A DNA stretch of 64,000 bases from NCBI GenBank assembly GCA_934667475.1, contig CAKUMB010000002.1, positions 121,395 to 185,394 of the forward strand, in the 5' to 3' direction. The position numbers and the translations under genes are program-made. Positions within the stretch are counted from its first letter, which is position 1. Each line of letters starts with the position of its first letter. This stretch comes from an uncultured Muribaculaceae bacterium (GTDB taxonomy: Bacteria; Bacteroidota; Bacteroidia; Bacteroidales; Muribaculaceae). The notes beneath the pieces were generated by a model, which saw nothing but the letters and a program-made list of their open reading frames with translations, was not told where the DNA came from and searched no databases. Shown one piece after another: positions 34,043 through 42,703 of the stretch.

Positions 34043-34381
34043 TTTTCTAAGCCATGTGAATGGATATATTATTTTTACTATTTTTCTCGTTTTGGTTGCA
34101 AAATAAAACATTTAGGCCCACTCAGCAAAAGATATTCGACCAACACACCGATTATTTAAGTCAATCAGCAATTTAATGCAAAAACACATCAGAGCAAATT
34201 CAACCCGCTTGGCGGAATTAATTCAGCACGTGCCCGACAGCCCGCTTTGCGCGCATAACACTCAGCCAAGCCACAAACTTGCTTAAAAATGTGGTGACGA
34301 TAGCGTGCGCTCCATTGCGCACCACTGCGATTTTTTGATTAATTTTGCACGCAGAAAGCAACTACACTCAACTTACGACAA
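34043..34381 (+). promoter_or_regulatory. AT-rich gap with a promoter for the permease gene
   Basis: No gene is seen. TAATTTTG at 34340-34347 is an exact -7 element 35 bases before the permease ATG; a TTG at 34316 region is 22 bases upstream, slightly far. The left part may hold the old promoter of the decayed gene. Confidence 0.5.
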
Positions 34382-35632
34382 ATGGGTTTTGAACTATTCA
34401 TAGCACACCGGCTGAAACTCGGCTCAAATGGCAGCAAGGGCTCTCCGAGCCTCAACGTGGCGCTGATAGGCGTGGCGCTGGCCATTGCAGTGATGATACT
34501 CTCGATAGTGATAGTGATGGGATTCAAGAGCGAAATATCAAGCAAAATATATGCGCTCGACCCGCACATAAAGGTGACCAACGCCGCCGTGGGCATCGAC
34601 AACAACATTGCCACCGTCGACAGCCGCGATGTGTTTGCGCCCATCATGGCCGACAGTGCGTTTAAATCGCAAATATCGAGCATGAGCCTCACTGCCGAGA
34701 AGCCAGCCATCTTGAAAACCGACAGCGACTTCAAGGGCATAGTGTATCGAGGCGTGGACGACGGCTTTGACTGGAGCTACATCAAAAGCCACCTGACGGG
34801 CGGACGCCTGCCGCGCATAGCCAGCGACGCACTGAATGAGGTGGTGATTTCAAAGACCATTGCCAACCAGCTGGGGCTGAAGGTGGGCGACAAAATACTC
34901 ACCTACTTCATCGACTCGAAGGTGAAGGTGCGCAACTCGCACATAGTGGGCATTTTCAACACCGACTTCGACCACTTCGACAAACAGGTGATGATGGGCA
35001 ACATTGCCCTTATTCAGCAGGTGAACGGATGGAACAGCTATGTGGGCAACTATGTGGGCATCGACATGGCCAACACCGGCACGGTGAGGGAGGAGTCGTA
35101 CTCGCTGTTTAAGACACTGGCGCTGTGGACCTACGAGAAGGGCGGCGACACACTGTATAACGTCACCAACACGCAGGACAACAACAAGTCGTTTTTCACA
35201 TGGCTTGGAATGCTCAACATGAACGTGGCCATTATACTGATACTGATGATGGTGGTGTCGGGCTTCACTCTGGTGTCGGCCCTGCTGATGATAGTGCTCG
35301 AGCGCATTAGGCTGGTGGGCCTGCTCAAGGCCATGGGCGCCACCAACGGCTCGGTGAGGCGCATATTCATCTACTTGACCCAGAAACTGATAATCAAGGC
35401 TCTGATTGCCGGCAACGCGGTGGGGCTGGGCCTGGCACTGCTGCAGCAGAACTTCCACATAGTGAGGCTCAACCCTGAGGCCTACTACATGCCCTATGTG
35501 CCAATCGAAATCAACGCCACAAGCCTTGTGGCACTCAACGTGGCCATAGTGGTGATTTCCTACATCACGCTGCTGGGCCCGTCGTACATAGTGTCGTCGA
35601 TCAAGCCCACATCCACAATGAAGTTTGAATAA
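34382..35632 (+). CDS. FtsX-like ABC transporter permease (LolC/LolE type)
   Basis: 416 residues. One N-terminal membrane segment (about 23-47, VALIGVALAIAVMILSIVIV), a large periplasmic domain (about 50-275) and three C-terminal segments (about 280-305, 330-350 and 375-400). This is the MacB/FtsX topology, and NVALIGVALAIAVMI with the C-terminal LVGLLKAMGATNGSVRRIF coupling-helix region is typical of LolC/LolE, which release lipoproteins from the inner membrane. No ATPase gene lies beside it, so it must pair with one elsewhere. Confidence 0.85.
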   Translation: MGFELFIAHRLKLGSNGSKGSPSLNVALIGVALAIAVMILSIVIVMGFKSEISSKIYALDPHIKVTNAAVGIDNNIATVDSRDVFAPIMADSAFKSQISSMSLTAEKPAILKTDSDFKGIVYRGVDDGFDWSYIKSHLTGGRLPRIASDALNEVVISKTIANQLGLKVGDKILTYFIDSKVKVRNSHIVGIFNTDFDHFDKQVMMGNIALIQQVNGWNSYVGNYVGIDMANTGTVREESYSLFKTLALWTYEKGGDTLYNVTNTQDNNKSFFTWLGMLNMNVAIILILMMVVSGFTLVSALLMIVLERIRLVGLLKAMGATNGSVRRIFIYLTQKLIIKALIAGNAVGLGLALLQQNFHIVRLNPEAYYMPYVPIEINATSLVALNVAIVVISYITLLGPSYIVSSIKPTSTMKFE

Positions 35633-35644
35633 GGGAGGAGGGGT

Positions 35645-36349
35645 TCAGTCCTCTGCCGTGCACTCGTGAATCATCGACACCAGCGCGCTGCGGTCGAGCA
35701 CCGATATGGTGCTCGACGTGTAGTCTACTATGCCCCGGGCCTTGAGCGAGCTGAGCGCACTGACGAGCGCGGTGCGCCGGGTGCCCAGCATAAGGCACAG
35801 GTCCTTCTGGCGGAAGGAGATGGCAATATCGGCCGACGCCTTGCTGGTGAACATCGACACCATGAAGGCTATGCGCTCGGCCACCAGACCGTGCGACATG
35901 TGCTGCAGCGACAGTTTGGGCTTCTGCGCGTTGCGCGACAGGTAGTTGAGAATGTTGAACAGAAACACGTCGTCGCTGCGCACTATGCTCATATAGTCGG
36001 CCTTAGAGAGCTGCAACATGCCGCAGTCGCCCACCGCATAGAGGTCGAACGGATAGGCCGGCTCGCGGCCAAACATGAAGTCAGCCCCAACCACATTGGG
36101 CGCAGACAGCGTCTGCGCCACGGCCACGCGGGCGGCTGCACCCGACGTCACCGAACGCGCCTTGCCCGACACAATGAAGCGCAGGTGGGTCGAGGCGCTG
36201 CCCGAGGCAATGATGCGCTGCCCGTCGCTGAACTTCAGGAAGTGAAACGGTATTTTGGCCACAAGCGCGGAAATCTGCTCGTGGCTCGCCCCTTGGAACA
36301 AAGGCAGTTCCATCAGTTTATCAAACATATTGACATTTTCGCTATTCAT
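35645..36349 (-). CDS. Crp/Fnr-family transcriptional regulator
   Basis: 234 residues. A cyclic-nucleotide-binding beta-roll (about 20-115) with GQRIIASGSASTHLRFIVSGKA, a dimerisation helix, and a C-terminal HTH_Crp domain (about 150-225) with ISFRQKDLCLMLGTRRTALVSALSSLKARGIV. No Cys cluster for an Fe-S centre is present, so it is not a classic Fnr. The small membrane protein gene upstream starts 6 bases before it, implying a shared transcript. Effector and targets unknown. Confidence 0.85.
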   Translation of the reverse strand: MNSENVNMFDKLMELPLFQGASHEQISALVAKIPFHFLKFSDGQRIIASGSASTHLRFIVSGKARSVTSGAAARVAVAQTLSAPNVVGADFMFGREPAYPFDLYAVGDCGMLQLSKADYMSIVRSDDVFLFNILNYLSRNAQKPKLSLQHMSHGLVAERIAFMVSMFTSKASADIAISFRQKDLCLMLGTRRTALVSALSSLKARGIVDYTSSTISVLDRSALVSMIHECTAED

Positions 36350-36355
36350 TGTTCT

Positions 36356-36838
36356 TTAGGATTTTTTATCGTTGTCGGCATACACCTTTGCAAACTGCCT
36401 GGCTTCGGCTTCACCCTCAAACTGCGCGAGGGGTATCACCAAATAGGTGTAGCGCCGCACCGCAAGCCTAAGCAGCAGCGAATTGGCGTCGGCAGTGACC
36501 CCAGCCACCTCACCGCGCGCTATTAGGCGCGGCTGCCGACGCTCGTCGGCAAATGTGAGCAGCAAGTCGCCATTGGGCCGCTGTGCCACGCACTTGCCGG
36601 CCACCGACCAGCTTGCCTCCAGCGACAGCACGTAGTAGATGTAGAGCAGCGCCATAGCCATAGGCGCCGCCACCAGCACCAGCATCAGTGCCACCACAAT
36701 AAAGTTGACATTTATCACGGCCAGCGAGGCGCACACCAGCACTGGCAGCGCCAGCAGTGGCCACCAGTCGGCCAGAAATGCCTTGAGCACCTTCTGAAGG
36801 TAGGCCGTGGGAGATATCTTAAAGCAACCTTCTTTCAT
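36356..36838 (-). CDS. Two-helix membrane protein, function unknown
   Basis: 160 residues. A short cytoplasmic lead, two hydrophobic segments (about 25-45 and 48-72) and a C-terminal ~85-residue domain rich in beta-forming residues (DLLLTFADERRQPRLIARGE; TYLVIPLAQFEGEAEARQFA). The layout resembles YcxB-like proteins, but identity is not secure. It lies 6 bases from the Crp/Fnr gene. Confidence 0.65.
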   Translation of the reverse strand: MKEGCFKISPTAYLQKVLKAFLADWWPLLALPVLVCASLAVINVNFIVVALMLVLVAAPMAMALLYIYYVLSLEASWSVAGKCVAQRPNGDLLLTFADERRQPRLIARGEVAGVTADANSLLLRLAVRRYTYLVIPLAQFEGEAEARQFAKVYADNDKKS

Positions 36839-36863
36839 GCCATGTTGCGCAGCCAGAGCTGAC

Positions 36864-37250
36864 TCACTTGGTGTCTAAAAATGCGAAATACACCGCTGCG
36901 ATGAGCAGCACAAACGCCACTGCGTGGTTCCAGTGCAGCGACTCGCCCTTGAAGCACAGGGAGGCAAACACCGTGAACACCGTGAGCGTGACCGCCTCCT
37001 GAATCACCTTGAGCTGCATAAGCGTGAATGGGCCTCCGTTGCCCACAAAGCCCAGGCGGTTGGCCGGCACCTGAAAGCAGTATTCGAGCAGCGCGATGCC
37101 CCACGAGAGCAATATCACGCCATACAGCGGCCAGTTGCTGGTCACGCCCATGTCTTGCAGTTTGAGGTGGCCATACCATGCCAGCGTCATAAACGCATTC
37201 GACACCACCAGCAGGCCCACTGTGGTGAGCCCCAATGCCACCTGACTCAT
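36864..37250 (-). CDS. DMT-family small membrane protein (DUF486)
   Basis: 128 residues with four hydrophobic segments, starting ALGLTTVGLLVVSNAFMTLAWYGHLK and containing CFQVPANRLG and FTLMQLKVIQEAVTL, all typical of DUF486 proteins of the drug/metabolite transporter superfamily. Substrate unknown. Its ATG overlaps the stop of the upstream amidohydrolase gene by four bases (ATGA), so translation is coupled. Confidence 0.88.
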   Translation of the reverse strand: MSQVALGLTTVGLLVVSNAFMTLAWYGHLKLQDMGVTSNWPLYGVILLSWGIALLEYCFQVPANRLGFVGNGGPFTLMQLKVIQEAVTLTVFTVFASLCFKGESLHWNHAVAFVLLIAAVYFAFLDTK

Positions 37251-38392
37251 CGCTTGGCCCTCCTTTTGCCAGCCTTGCCTTGCTTAGCCAGAGCGGCGCG
37301 GTGCTGCTCAATTTGGGCATAGCCCGCGGCATAGGCGGCCATGTTGAGCGGAATCAGTGTCTGGCAGAAGCCGGTGCCCTCGCGGTTGTAGAGGCGGCTT
37401 AGGCGCACGTAGTGCTTGCCATTGCCGCGCGTCACGTCGAACACCTGACGCTTGCGCGCCTGGGCTTTGTCGGCCAGCGGCGAGTGGCCTCGAGGCGCTA
37501 TGCCCCGCAGCTCGTCGGCCAGGCCGCCCGGCCACAGCCACACGGGGCGTATTTCGGAGCATGGCGAATAGCCGAGCCCCGTCCACATGGTGGTGAGAAT
37601 CGGATCTTCGCCAGGCAGCACCCCCTCGATGACCACCGTGGCGGTGGAGATGCGGCGCGGAATGAAGTCCTGGTCCACCACATAGTCGCGGCCGCTGCCG
37701 GTGAAGTCCTCGCCGAGCAGGCTGTGATAGAACGTGCGCGACAGTTCCTCGGTGAACACCGCGGGAGTGATGTCGGCCTTGGCTATGTGGCGCGCCAGCA
37801 GGTGCTTCTCATTCTGCTCGCGAATGTAGCCCATGCCCTTATCTGGGCGGCCGCTGTAGGAATAGTTGGTGCGGGTGAGTATGCCCGACGGCTCGTCGGC
37901 CAAGTCATATTTCACATATTTGAAGTTGCCCGTCTCAAAATAGGCGCCGTGGCCCTGCGCGTCGATTACGCCAAAATTGGCCTCCACGTGCAGCGGGCGC
38001 GGCAGCGAGTCGAGCAGGCGCTGGAAGTCGGCCACGGTGGCGCACTTCTTCAGGGCCAGAGCCATAAGGCGGCCTTCCTGGTCCATGTGTTTCACCGTGT
38101 CGGAGTTTACATTGTAGGAGGCCGTGTTCATAATGGCGAAGCCCTGCTTGTTGAAGCCCATCCAGGCATTGGCATTGGCAGTGTCGGTGGCGTTGAACAG
38201 CGCCACATATTCATAGCAGCCGCGCGAGGCGGCTATGCGCTCCACCTTGTTGTTCTGGTCGTCGGTGTCGCGGTTTTTCCACAGCAGCGGGCGGCCGTTT
38301 GCCGTAAGGCGGCCCGACACTATGGCTGAGGTGCACGCCAGTGCGCCCAGCACGCAGCACAGCAGCAGTGATGCAATCAGTTGTCGTTTCAT
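37247..38392 (-). CDS. Exported C45/Ntn-type amidohydrolase
   Basis: 381 residues from the ATG at 38392; a longer frame to 38518 runs through the promoter and is rejected. The first 19 residues are a signal peptide ending ALA, and residue 20 is Cys in ACTSAIVSGRLTANGRPLLW, followed by KNRDTD. This is the N-terminal-nucleophile pattern of acyl-CoA:6-APA acyltransferase and bile-salt/choloylglycine-type hydrolases, so cleavage after Ala19 would expose the catalytic Cys. The same Cys could alternatively look like a lipobox. Substrate is unknown; amide or peptide bonds are expected. It overlaps the DUF486 gene by four bases. Confidence 0.8.
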   Translation of the reverse strand: MKRQLIASLLLCCVLGALACTSAIVSGRLTANGRPLLWKNRDTDDQNNKVERIAASRGCYEYVALFNATDTANANAWMGFNKQGFAIMNTASYNVNSDTVKHMDQEGRLMALALKKCATVADFQRLLDSLPRPLHVEANFGVIDAQGHGAYFETGNFKYVKYDLADEPSGILTRTNYSYSGRPDKGMGYIREQNEKHLLARHIAKADITPAVFTEELSRTFYHSLLGEDFTGSGRDYVVDQDFIPRRISTATVVIEGVLPGEDPILTTMWTGLGYSPCSEIRPVWLWPGGLADELRGIAPRGHSPLADKAQARKRQVFDVTRGNGKHYVRLSRLYNREGTGFCQTLIPLNMAAYAAGYAQIEQHRAALAKQGKAGKRRAKR

Positions 38393-38418
38393 GTGGTTGA
38401 GTATATGCAAATTTTCCT

Positions 38419-38449
38419 CAAAATTACAAAAGTAGCCGCTAATCACAAA
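38419..38449 (-). promoter_or_regulatory. Promoter of the amidohydrolase-DUF486 operon
   Basis: On the minus strand TTTG (38449-38446), 19 bases, TAATTTTG (38426-38419); both boxes exact. A divergent -7 element for the thioesterase lies at 38459-38466. Confidence 0.65.
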
Positions 38450-38458
38450 ATAAATTCG

Positions 38459-38466
38459 TAAATTTG
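38459..38466 (+). promoter_or_regulatory. -7 promoter element of thioesterase-dprA
   Basis: TAAATTTG, exact consensus, but only 12 bases before the ATG at 38478; the message would be almost leaderless, or translation starts at the ATG at 38490 (MDKYIFS). Confidence 0.4.
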
Positions 38467-38477
38467 AATTTAAATAT

Positions 38478-38894
38478 ATGGCAACAGCAATGGACAAATA
38501 TATATTCTCAATCGACATCCCCGTAAGAGACTACGAGCTCGACAGCGAGGGCATAGTGAACAACGCCAACTACCTGCACTACCTGGAGTATACGCGCCAT
38601 GAGTTTTGCAAACACGCTGGCCTGTCGTTCAAGGACATGACCGACGCCGGCATAGTGCCAGTGGTGGCCCGCATCGAGGTGGACTACAAGACCCCCTTGC
38701 ACAGCGGCGACACCATGACCAGCAGCCTGTGGCTTGAGCAGAAGGGCGTGCGCTTCATTTTCCACCAGAATGTGTTCAACAAGGCCACTGGCAACCTGGC
38801 CGTGAGCGCGGTGGTGAGCGTGGTGAGCATTGAAAACGGGCGCCTGTCGAGAAGCGAGAAACTGACAGAGGCCTTCAGCGACTATCTTAAATGA
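38478..38894 (+). CDS. Acyl-CoA thioesterase (4HBT hotdog fold)
   Basis: 138 residues. The YbgC/4HBT active-site helix is visible: DSEGIVNNANYLHYLEYTRHEF, with the usual Asp replaced in context DSEG, then KTPLHSGDTMTSSLWLEQKG. It hydrolyses acyl-CoA or acyl-ACP thioesters. dprA starts four bases before its stop (ATGA overlap). A start at the second ATG (38490) is possible because the promoter lies very close. Confidence 0.88.
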   Translation: MATAMDKYIFSIDIPVRDYELDSEGIVNNANYLHYLEYTRHEFCKHAGLSFKDMTDAGIVPVVARIEVDYKTPLHSGDTMTSSLWLEQKGVRFIFHQNVFNKATGNLAVSAVVSVVSIENGRLSRSEKLTEAFSDYLK

Positions 38895-40003
38895 ACTGCG
38901 ACGAGCTGACATACCGCATAGCGTTTGCAAGCATCAGTGGCATGGGCATCGACCTGGCCGGGAAAATACTTGACGTGATTCCCTCGGAGCGCGACTTCTT
39001 CTTGATGAGCGAGAATGAGCTTAGGGCCGTGACCGGGGGCAAGAGCAAGGTGTATGGCCGCAGCTACCGCAACGAGCGGCTTGAGCGCGCACTGCGCGAG
39101 CAGGAGTTCATGAGCCACACCAACGTGGGCGTCACCTACTACACCGACAGCGACTTCCCTGCGCGCCTGCTAAATGCGCCCGACGCGCCCATCATGCTAT
39201 ACAAGTGCGGCGATTGCGACCTGAATGCGCAGCACGTGGTGAGCATAGTGGGCACGCGCAAGGCCACGGCCTATGGCAGCCACTTTTGCGACTCGCTGGT
39301 GGCCGAACTGGCCCAACGGGTGCCCGGGCTGGTGGTGGTGAGCGGCCTGGCCTTCGGCATCGACATCTGCGCCCACCGCGCCTGCCTTAGGAACAATGTG
39401 CCCACGGTGGCTGTACAGGCCCGCGGCCTCAACAAGATTTACCCACCCAGGCACCGCAATGACGCCATCGATATTGTGAGGCAAGGCGGAATGATTGTCA
39501 CCGACTACCAGACACAAGACCCGGTTCTACCATTCAACTTTGTGGCTCGCAACCGCATAATAGCCGCCCTGGCCGACTGCACGGTGGTGGCCGAGTCGGC
39601 AGCCAAGGGCGGCGCCCTGATCACCGCCAACCTGGCCCAGAGCTACAACCGCGACGTGTTTGCCCTGCCCGGGCGCACGAGCGACCCCTACTCCATAGGC
39701 TGCAACAAACTGATTCGCAACAATCAGGCAAGCCTCATCACCAGCGCCGACGACCTGATTGAGGCCATGCGCTGGGACGATGCCAACCCGCACCGCAAGC
39801 CGCGCGAGCTTGAGCTGTTTCCGCAGTTCACCGCCGAGGAGCAAGCCATAGTCGACGCCATAAGCAAGGCTGGCGACATACACATCAACGCGCTCACGGC
39901 GCAGCTGGGCATGCCCGTTTATAAGGTGATGAGCACCCTTGTGGAGCTTGACTGCCGCGGCATAGTGCTGTCGAAGCCGGGGTGCATCTACAGCATGGCC
40001 TGA
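38891..40003 (+). CDS. dprA: DNA-processing protein DprA
   Basis: 370 residues. It loads RecA on incoming single-stranded DNA during transformation. The Rossmann-like DprA core shows VSIVGTRKATAYGSHFCDSL, VVSGLAFGIDICAHRACL and ARNRIIAALADCTVVAESAAKGGALITA. An N-terminal SAM/HhH-like region (about 1-75) and a C-terminal winged-helix (about 305-368) flank it. The start overlaps the thioesterase stop. Confidence 0.95.
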   Translation: MNCDELTYRIAFASISGMGIDLAGKILDVIPSERDFFLMSENELRAVTGGKSKVYGRSYRNERLERALREQEFMSHTNVGVTYYTDSDFPARLLNAPDAPIMLYKCGDCDLNAQHVVSIVGTRKATAYGSHFCDSLVAELAQRVPGLVVVSGLAFGIDICAHRACLRNNVPTVAVQARGLNKIYPPRHRNDAIDIVRQGGMIVTDYQTQDPVLPFNFVARNRIIAALADCTVVAESAAKGGALITANLAQSYNRDVFALPGRTSDPYSIGCNKLIRNNQASLITSADDLIEAMRWDDANPHRKPRELELFPQFTAEEQAIVDAISKAGDIHINALTAQLGMPVYKVMSTLVELDCRGIVLSKPGCIYSMA

Positions 40004-40051
40004 ACAGAAACGACACCACACTTAATATCAACATATTAACTCCACACTATC

Positions 40052-40939
40052 ATGAACAAGAAGAAAATCATTCCCGACTCCGAGCTGATAATCAACTCCG
40101 ACGGATCCATCTTTCATCTGCACCTGCGCCCCGAGCAGCTGCTCGACAACATTATTTGCTGCGGCGACCCCGGCCGGGTGAACATGATTGCGTCATACTT
40201 CGACACGCAAGACTTCGAAGTGCAAAGCCGTGAGTTTCACACCATAGGCGGCACCTATCGCGGCAAGCCCGTGATGGCGCTGTCGCACGGCATTGGCAGC
40301 GACAACATCGACATTGTGATGACCGAGCTCGACGCGCTGGCCAACGTGGACTTCGCCAGCCGCACCGAAAAAGACACCCACCGCACTCTGAACATTGTGC
40401 GCATAGGCACATCGGGCGGCCTGCAGCCATTTGTGCCAGTGGGCACACCCGTGATTGCGGCACGCGGCATAGGCTTCGACGGCGTGCTCAACTACTATGC
40501 GGGGCGCAACAGCGTGTGCGACCTTGAATTTGAGCGCGAATTCTGCAACTATGTGAAGTGGAACCCGCTGTTTGCCAAGCCCTATGTGGTGGAGGCCGAC
40601 AAGGAGCTGGTGGAGAAGGTGGGCCGCACCGACATGGTGCGCGGCAACACCATCTCGGCCGTGGGCTTCTACGGACCACAGGGGCGCGAGGTGCGCCTGG
40701 CCCTTGCCGAGCCTGAACTGAACCACCGCATCGAGCAGTTTGAATACAACGGCGGTAAAATCACCAACTACGAGATGGAGAGTGCTGCCCTGCAGGGCAT
40801 GGCCAAGCTCATGGGCCACCGCGCCATGACCATATGCTCGATAATAGCCAACCGCGTGGCCACATCGGTCAACCCCAACTACAAGACGGCGATGAACGAC
40901 CTCATAGGCAACGTGCTCGACCGCCTGCTGGGCGACTAA
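40052..40939 (+). CDS. Nucleoside phosphorylase (uridine phosphorylase-like)
   Basis: 295 residues. A NP-I family phosphorylase that splits nucleosides to base and ribose 1-phosphate. Motifs: ICCGDPGRVNMIASYF (phosphate site), RIGTSGGLQPFVPVGTPVI, and NYEMESAALQGMAKLMGHRA with the ribose-binding Glu. It resembles Bacteroidetes uridine phosphorylases; base specificity is inferred. A strong bidirectional terminator follows. Confidence 0.88.
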   Translation: MNKKKIIPDSELIINSDGSIFHLHLRPEQLLDNIICCGDPGRVNMIASYFDTQDFEVQSREFHTIGGTYRGKPVMALSHGIGSDNIDIVMTELDALANVDFASRTEKDTHRTLNIVRIGTSGGLQPFVPVGTPVIAARGIGFDGVLNYYAGRNSVCDLEFEREFCNYVKWNPLFAKPYVVEADKELVEKVGRTDMVRGNTISAVGFYGPQGREVRLALAEPELNHRIEQFEYNGGKITNYEMESAALQGMAKLMGHRAMTICSIIANRVATSVNPNYKTAMNDLIGNVLDRLLGD

Positions 40940-40973
40940 GCAGCCACTCGGCTGGCACACCATAAAAAATGAC

Positions 40974-41019
40974 AAAAGCATCAAAGGTCGTATACACTCC
41001 CTTTGATGCTTTCTTTTTT
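40974..41019. terminator. Bidirectional intrinsic terminator
   Basis: A 13-bp stem (40975-40987 with 41000-41012) and 12-base loop. It has a T-rich tail on the plus side and a T-rich tail on the minus side further on, so it can serve the phosphorylase gene and the small minus-strand gene. Confidence 0.8.
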
Positions 41020-41047
41020 CGTAATTTCTGAGCTAAAAAGTATAGGG

Positions 41048-41215
41048 TCAGTTCAGCACCACCCCGCCTAATGAGGCTAGCAGCGGACTCGTGCACTTGT
41101 AGGCGCGGGCAAACTGCTTGATGAAGCTAATGGTTGAGGCTTTGGGGTGTTTTACGGTTTTTGCGGCCTCCACATCTTGAGGCACATTTTGAAATTGAGT
41201 AGAATTTTTGTGCAT
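41048..41215 (-). CDS. Small conserved protein ending SLGGVVLN
   Basis: 55 residues from the ATG at 41215. The C-terminal half, STISFIKQFARAYKCTSPLL followed by a short tail ending GGVVLN, resembles a recurrent Bacteroidales small-protein pattern (F-I-(K/R)-Q-F-A-R-(A/S)-Y ... L-N). A -7 box TAATTTTG at 41282-41275 predicts transcription near 41268, so an alternative ATG at 41269 would be leaderless. The frame extends to 41341, but that runs through the next gene's terminator. No known function. Confidence 0.5.
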   Translation of the reverse strand: MHKNSTQFQNVPQDVEAAKTVKHPKASTISFIKQFARAYKCTSPLLASLGGVVLN

Positions 41216-41274
41216 AGGCAGCAGAGTTTTGAGTTTATTAATTAGTTTGTTCAATTGTAATAACGGCATAATTT

Positions 41275-41282
41275 CAAAATTA
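41275..41282 (-). promoter_or_regulatory. -7 promoter element of the small conserved gene
   Basis: TAATTTTG on the minus strand, exact consensus, just past the terminator of the SGNH hydrolase gene; no clear -33 box. Confidence 0.4.
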
Positions 41283-41294
41283 TTATTGCTGCAA

Positions 41295-41341
41295 CAAAAA
41301 AGTGAGGCCGCACACCCTATATTTTTTGTGTGCGGCCTCAC
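41295..41341 (-). terminator. Intrinsic terminator after the SGNH hydrolase gene
   Basis: A 14-bp perfect stem (41302-41315 with 41328-41341), 12-base loop, then six T on the minus strand. Confidence 0.88.
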
Positions 41342-41367
41342 CGTGATGCCATGTTCTGCCCAATGGC

Positions 41368-42525
41368 TTACTTGCTATACATTTTGGCCACTTTTTCCTG
41401 GAATGGAACCTTGGTGCCGTCAAGCACAGCCTTCAGGTAGGGCTCAAGCTTTTTGGCGTAGTAGTGGAAGCCGATGTCGGTGAGGTGAATGCCGTCGACC
41501 GAGCCCTCGTTGTCGGGCCCCCACAGGTTGTCGCGGTCCACATAATAGAGGTTCTTGGGATTTTCCTTTTTCAGACGCATAAAGTTTTTGTGGAAGGCCT
41601 TGTTCTTCTTGGGCAGGTAGCTGGCAAAGAAGCTGTCGTAGGCCTCATAGGAATAGCGCGGGCCCTCCACCATGAATATGGGTGTGTTGGGCTTGAGCGT
41701 GCGCAGAATCTTTATGAAGTCGTAGGTGAGCGTGTCGCACATCATCTCGGTGCAGTTGGGCACGGGGTCGATGATGTAGGCGTCAACATCGGGGATGCTG
41801 GCCAGGGCGCGCGCCATGCAGAAGTCCATCTTGCCCTCGCCGCTGATGCCTATGTTGACGCACTCGGCGTTGAGGTCGCGCTGAATCATGCTGGTGGCCA
41901 CCATGCCAGGGCGGCAGGCGCAGCCGCCTTGCAGAATGCTGGTGCCATAGAACACAAACTTCTTTTCCTTGCGCGGATTGTTGATGCGCGGCTGTGAAAT
42001 CACGGCGCTGCTGTCGACGCCTATCTCAATCCAGTTGATGCCGTCGTAAAGCGGCAGGTAGATCATGAACTCGTGCATTTTGCCATCGAGGTTCGACACA
42101 AACACCTTGCTCTGAATCGAGTCTTTGGTGGGGCGGTTGCAGTTCACAAACGACCACTTGCCATTGTCGTCAAGAATGTAGAGGTCGCAGCCCTTGAGGC
42201 CGGTGTCGGCCATATGCATCATGTGGGTGTTCCATAGCAGGTTGTAGTGCAGGCCAATGGTCTTGCTGTCGGTGGCAAAGCGGAAGCCGATGCCGCTTGA
42301 GCACTTCGCGCGCTCCCACAGGTCGTGGCGCACGCTGTCCTTAAGATAGGCGGGAATGCGCGTGAAGGGGGTGAGGGTGTTGTCGAAGCCCTTGTTGATC
42401 ATTCTGAACTTCAGTGCGTCGTAATACTTAAGACTGCTGGCGTCTTGCGCGCTGGCAAAGGAGAAACCAGCGGCCAGCATAAAGGCAGCCGCTACGGCGA
42501 CCTTGATTTTTCTTAATAGTCTCAT
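41368..42525 (-). CDS. Exported SGNH/GDSL-type hydrolase
   Basis: 385 residues. A signal peptide ends near FASAQ. An N-terminal beta domain of about 150 residues precedes the SGNH fold. Catalytic blocks: VFYGTSILQGGC with the nucleophile Ser, NIGISGEGKMD, IIDPVPNC, and DGIHLTDIGFHYYAKKL with the Asp-His pair. It matches Bacteroidetes proteins with an SGNH_hydro_N-like domain before the hydrolase, thought to be carbohydrate or lipid esterases. Flanked by terminators, it is a single-gene unit. Confidence 0.85.
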   Translation of the reverse strand: MRLLRKIKVAVAAAFMLAAGFSFASAQDASSLKYYDALKFRMINKGFDNTLTPFTRIPAYLKDSVRHDLWERAKCSSGIGFRFATDSKTIGLHYNLLWNTHMMHMADTGLKGCDLYILDDNGKWSFVNCNRPTKDSIQSKVFVSNLDGKMHEFMIYLPLYDGINWIEIGVDSSAVISQPRINNPRKEKKFVFYGTSILQGGCACRPGMVATSMIQRDLNAECVNIGISGEGKMDFCMARALASIPDVDAYIIDPVPNCTEMMCDTLTYDFIKILRTLKPNTPIFMVEGPRYSYEAYDSFFASYLPKKNKAFHKNFMRLKKENPKNLYYVDRDNLWGPDNEGSVDGIHLTDIGFHYYAKKLEPYLKAVLDGTKVPFQEKVAKMYSK

Positions 42526-42633
42526 TCGTTTATATTAGTTTAGTTGATTTTTCGGTTTTCAAAGTTAACCATTTTTTCCAAAATTCAGTGGGGGCGGCAG
42601 GCTTTTTTACCGCCATTGGGCAAAAAAAGGGGC

Positions 42634-42679
42634 AAAAAAAGGCCGGAGTCCTACCCTGCTTCGGTAGTCTCCGGCCCTT
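42634..42679 (-). terminator. Intrinsic terminator after the OmpA-like lipoprotein gene
   Basis: On the minus strand a stem of about 15 bp with a one-base bulge or mismatch, then seven T. Confidence 0.85.
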
Positions 42680-42703
42680 ATGGATGTTTTCTGCTGATGG
42701 CGC

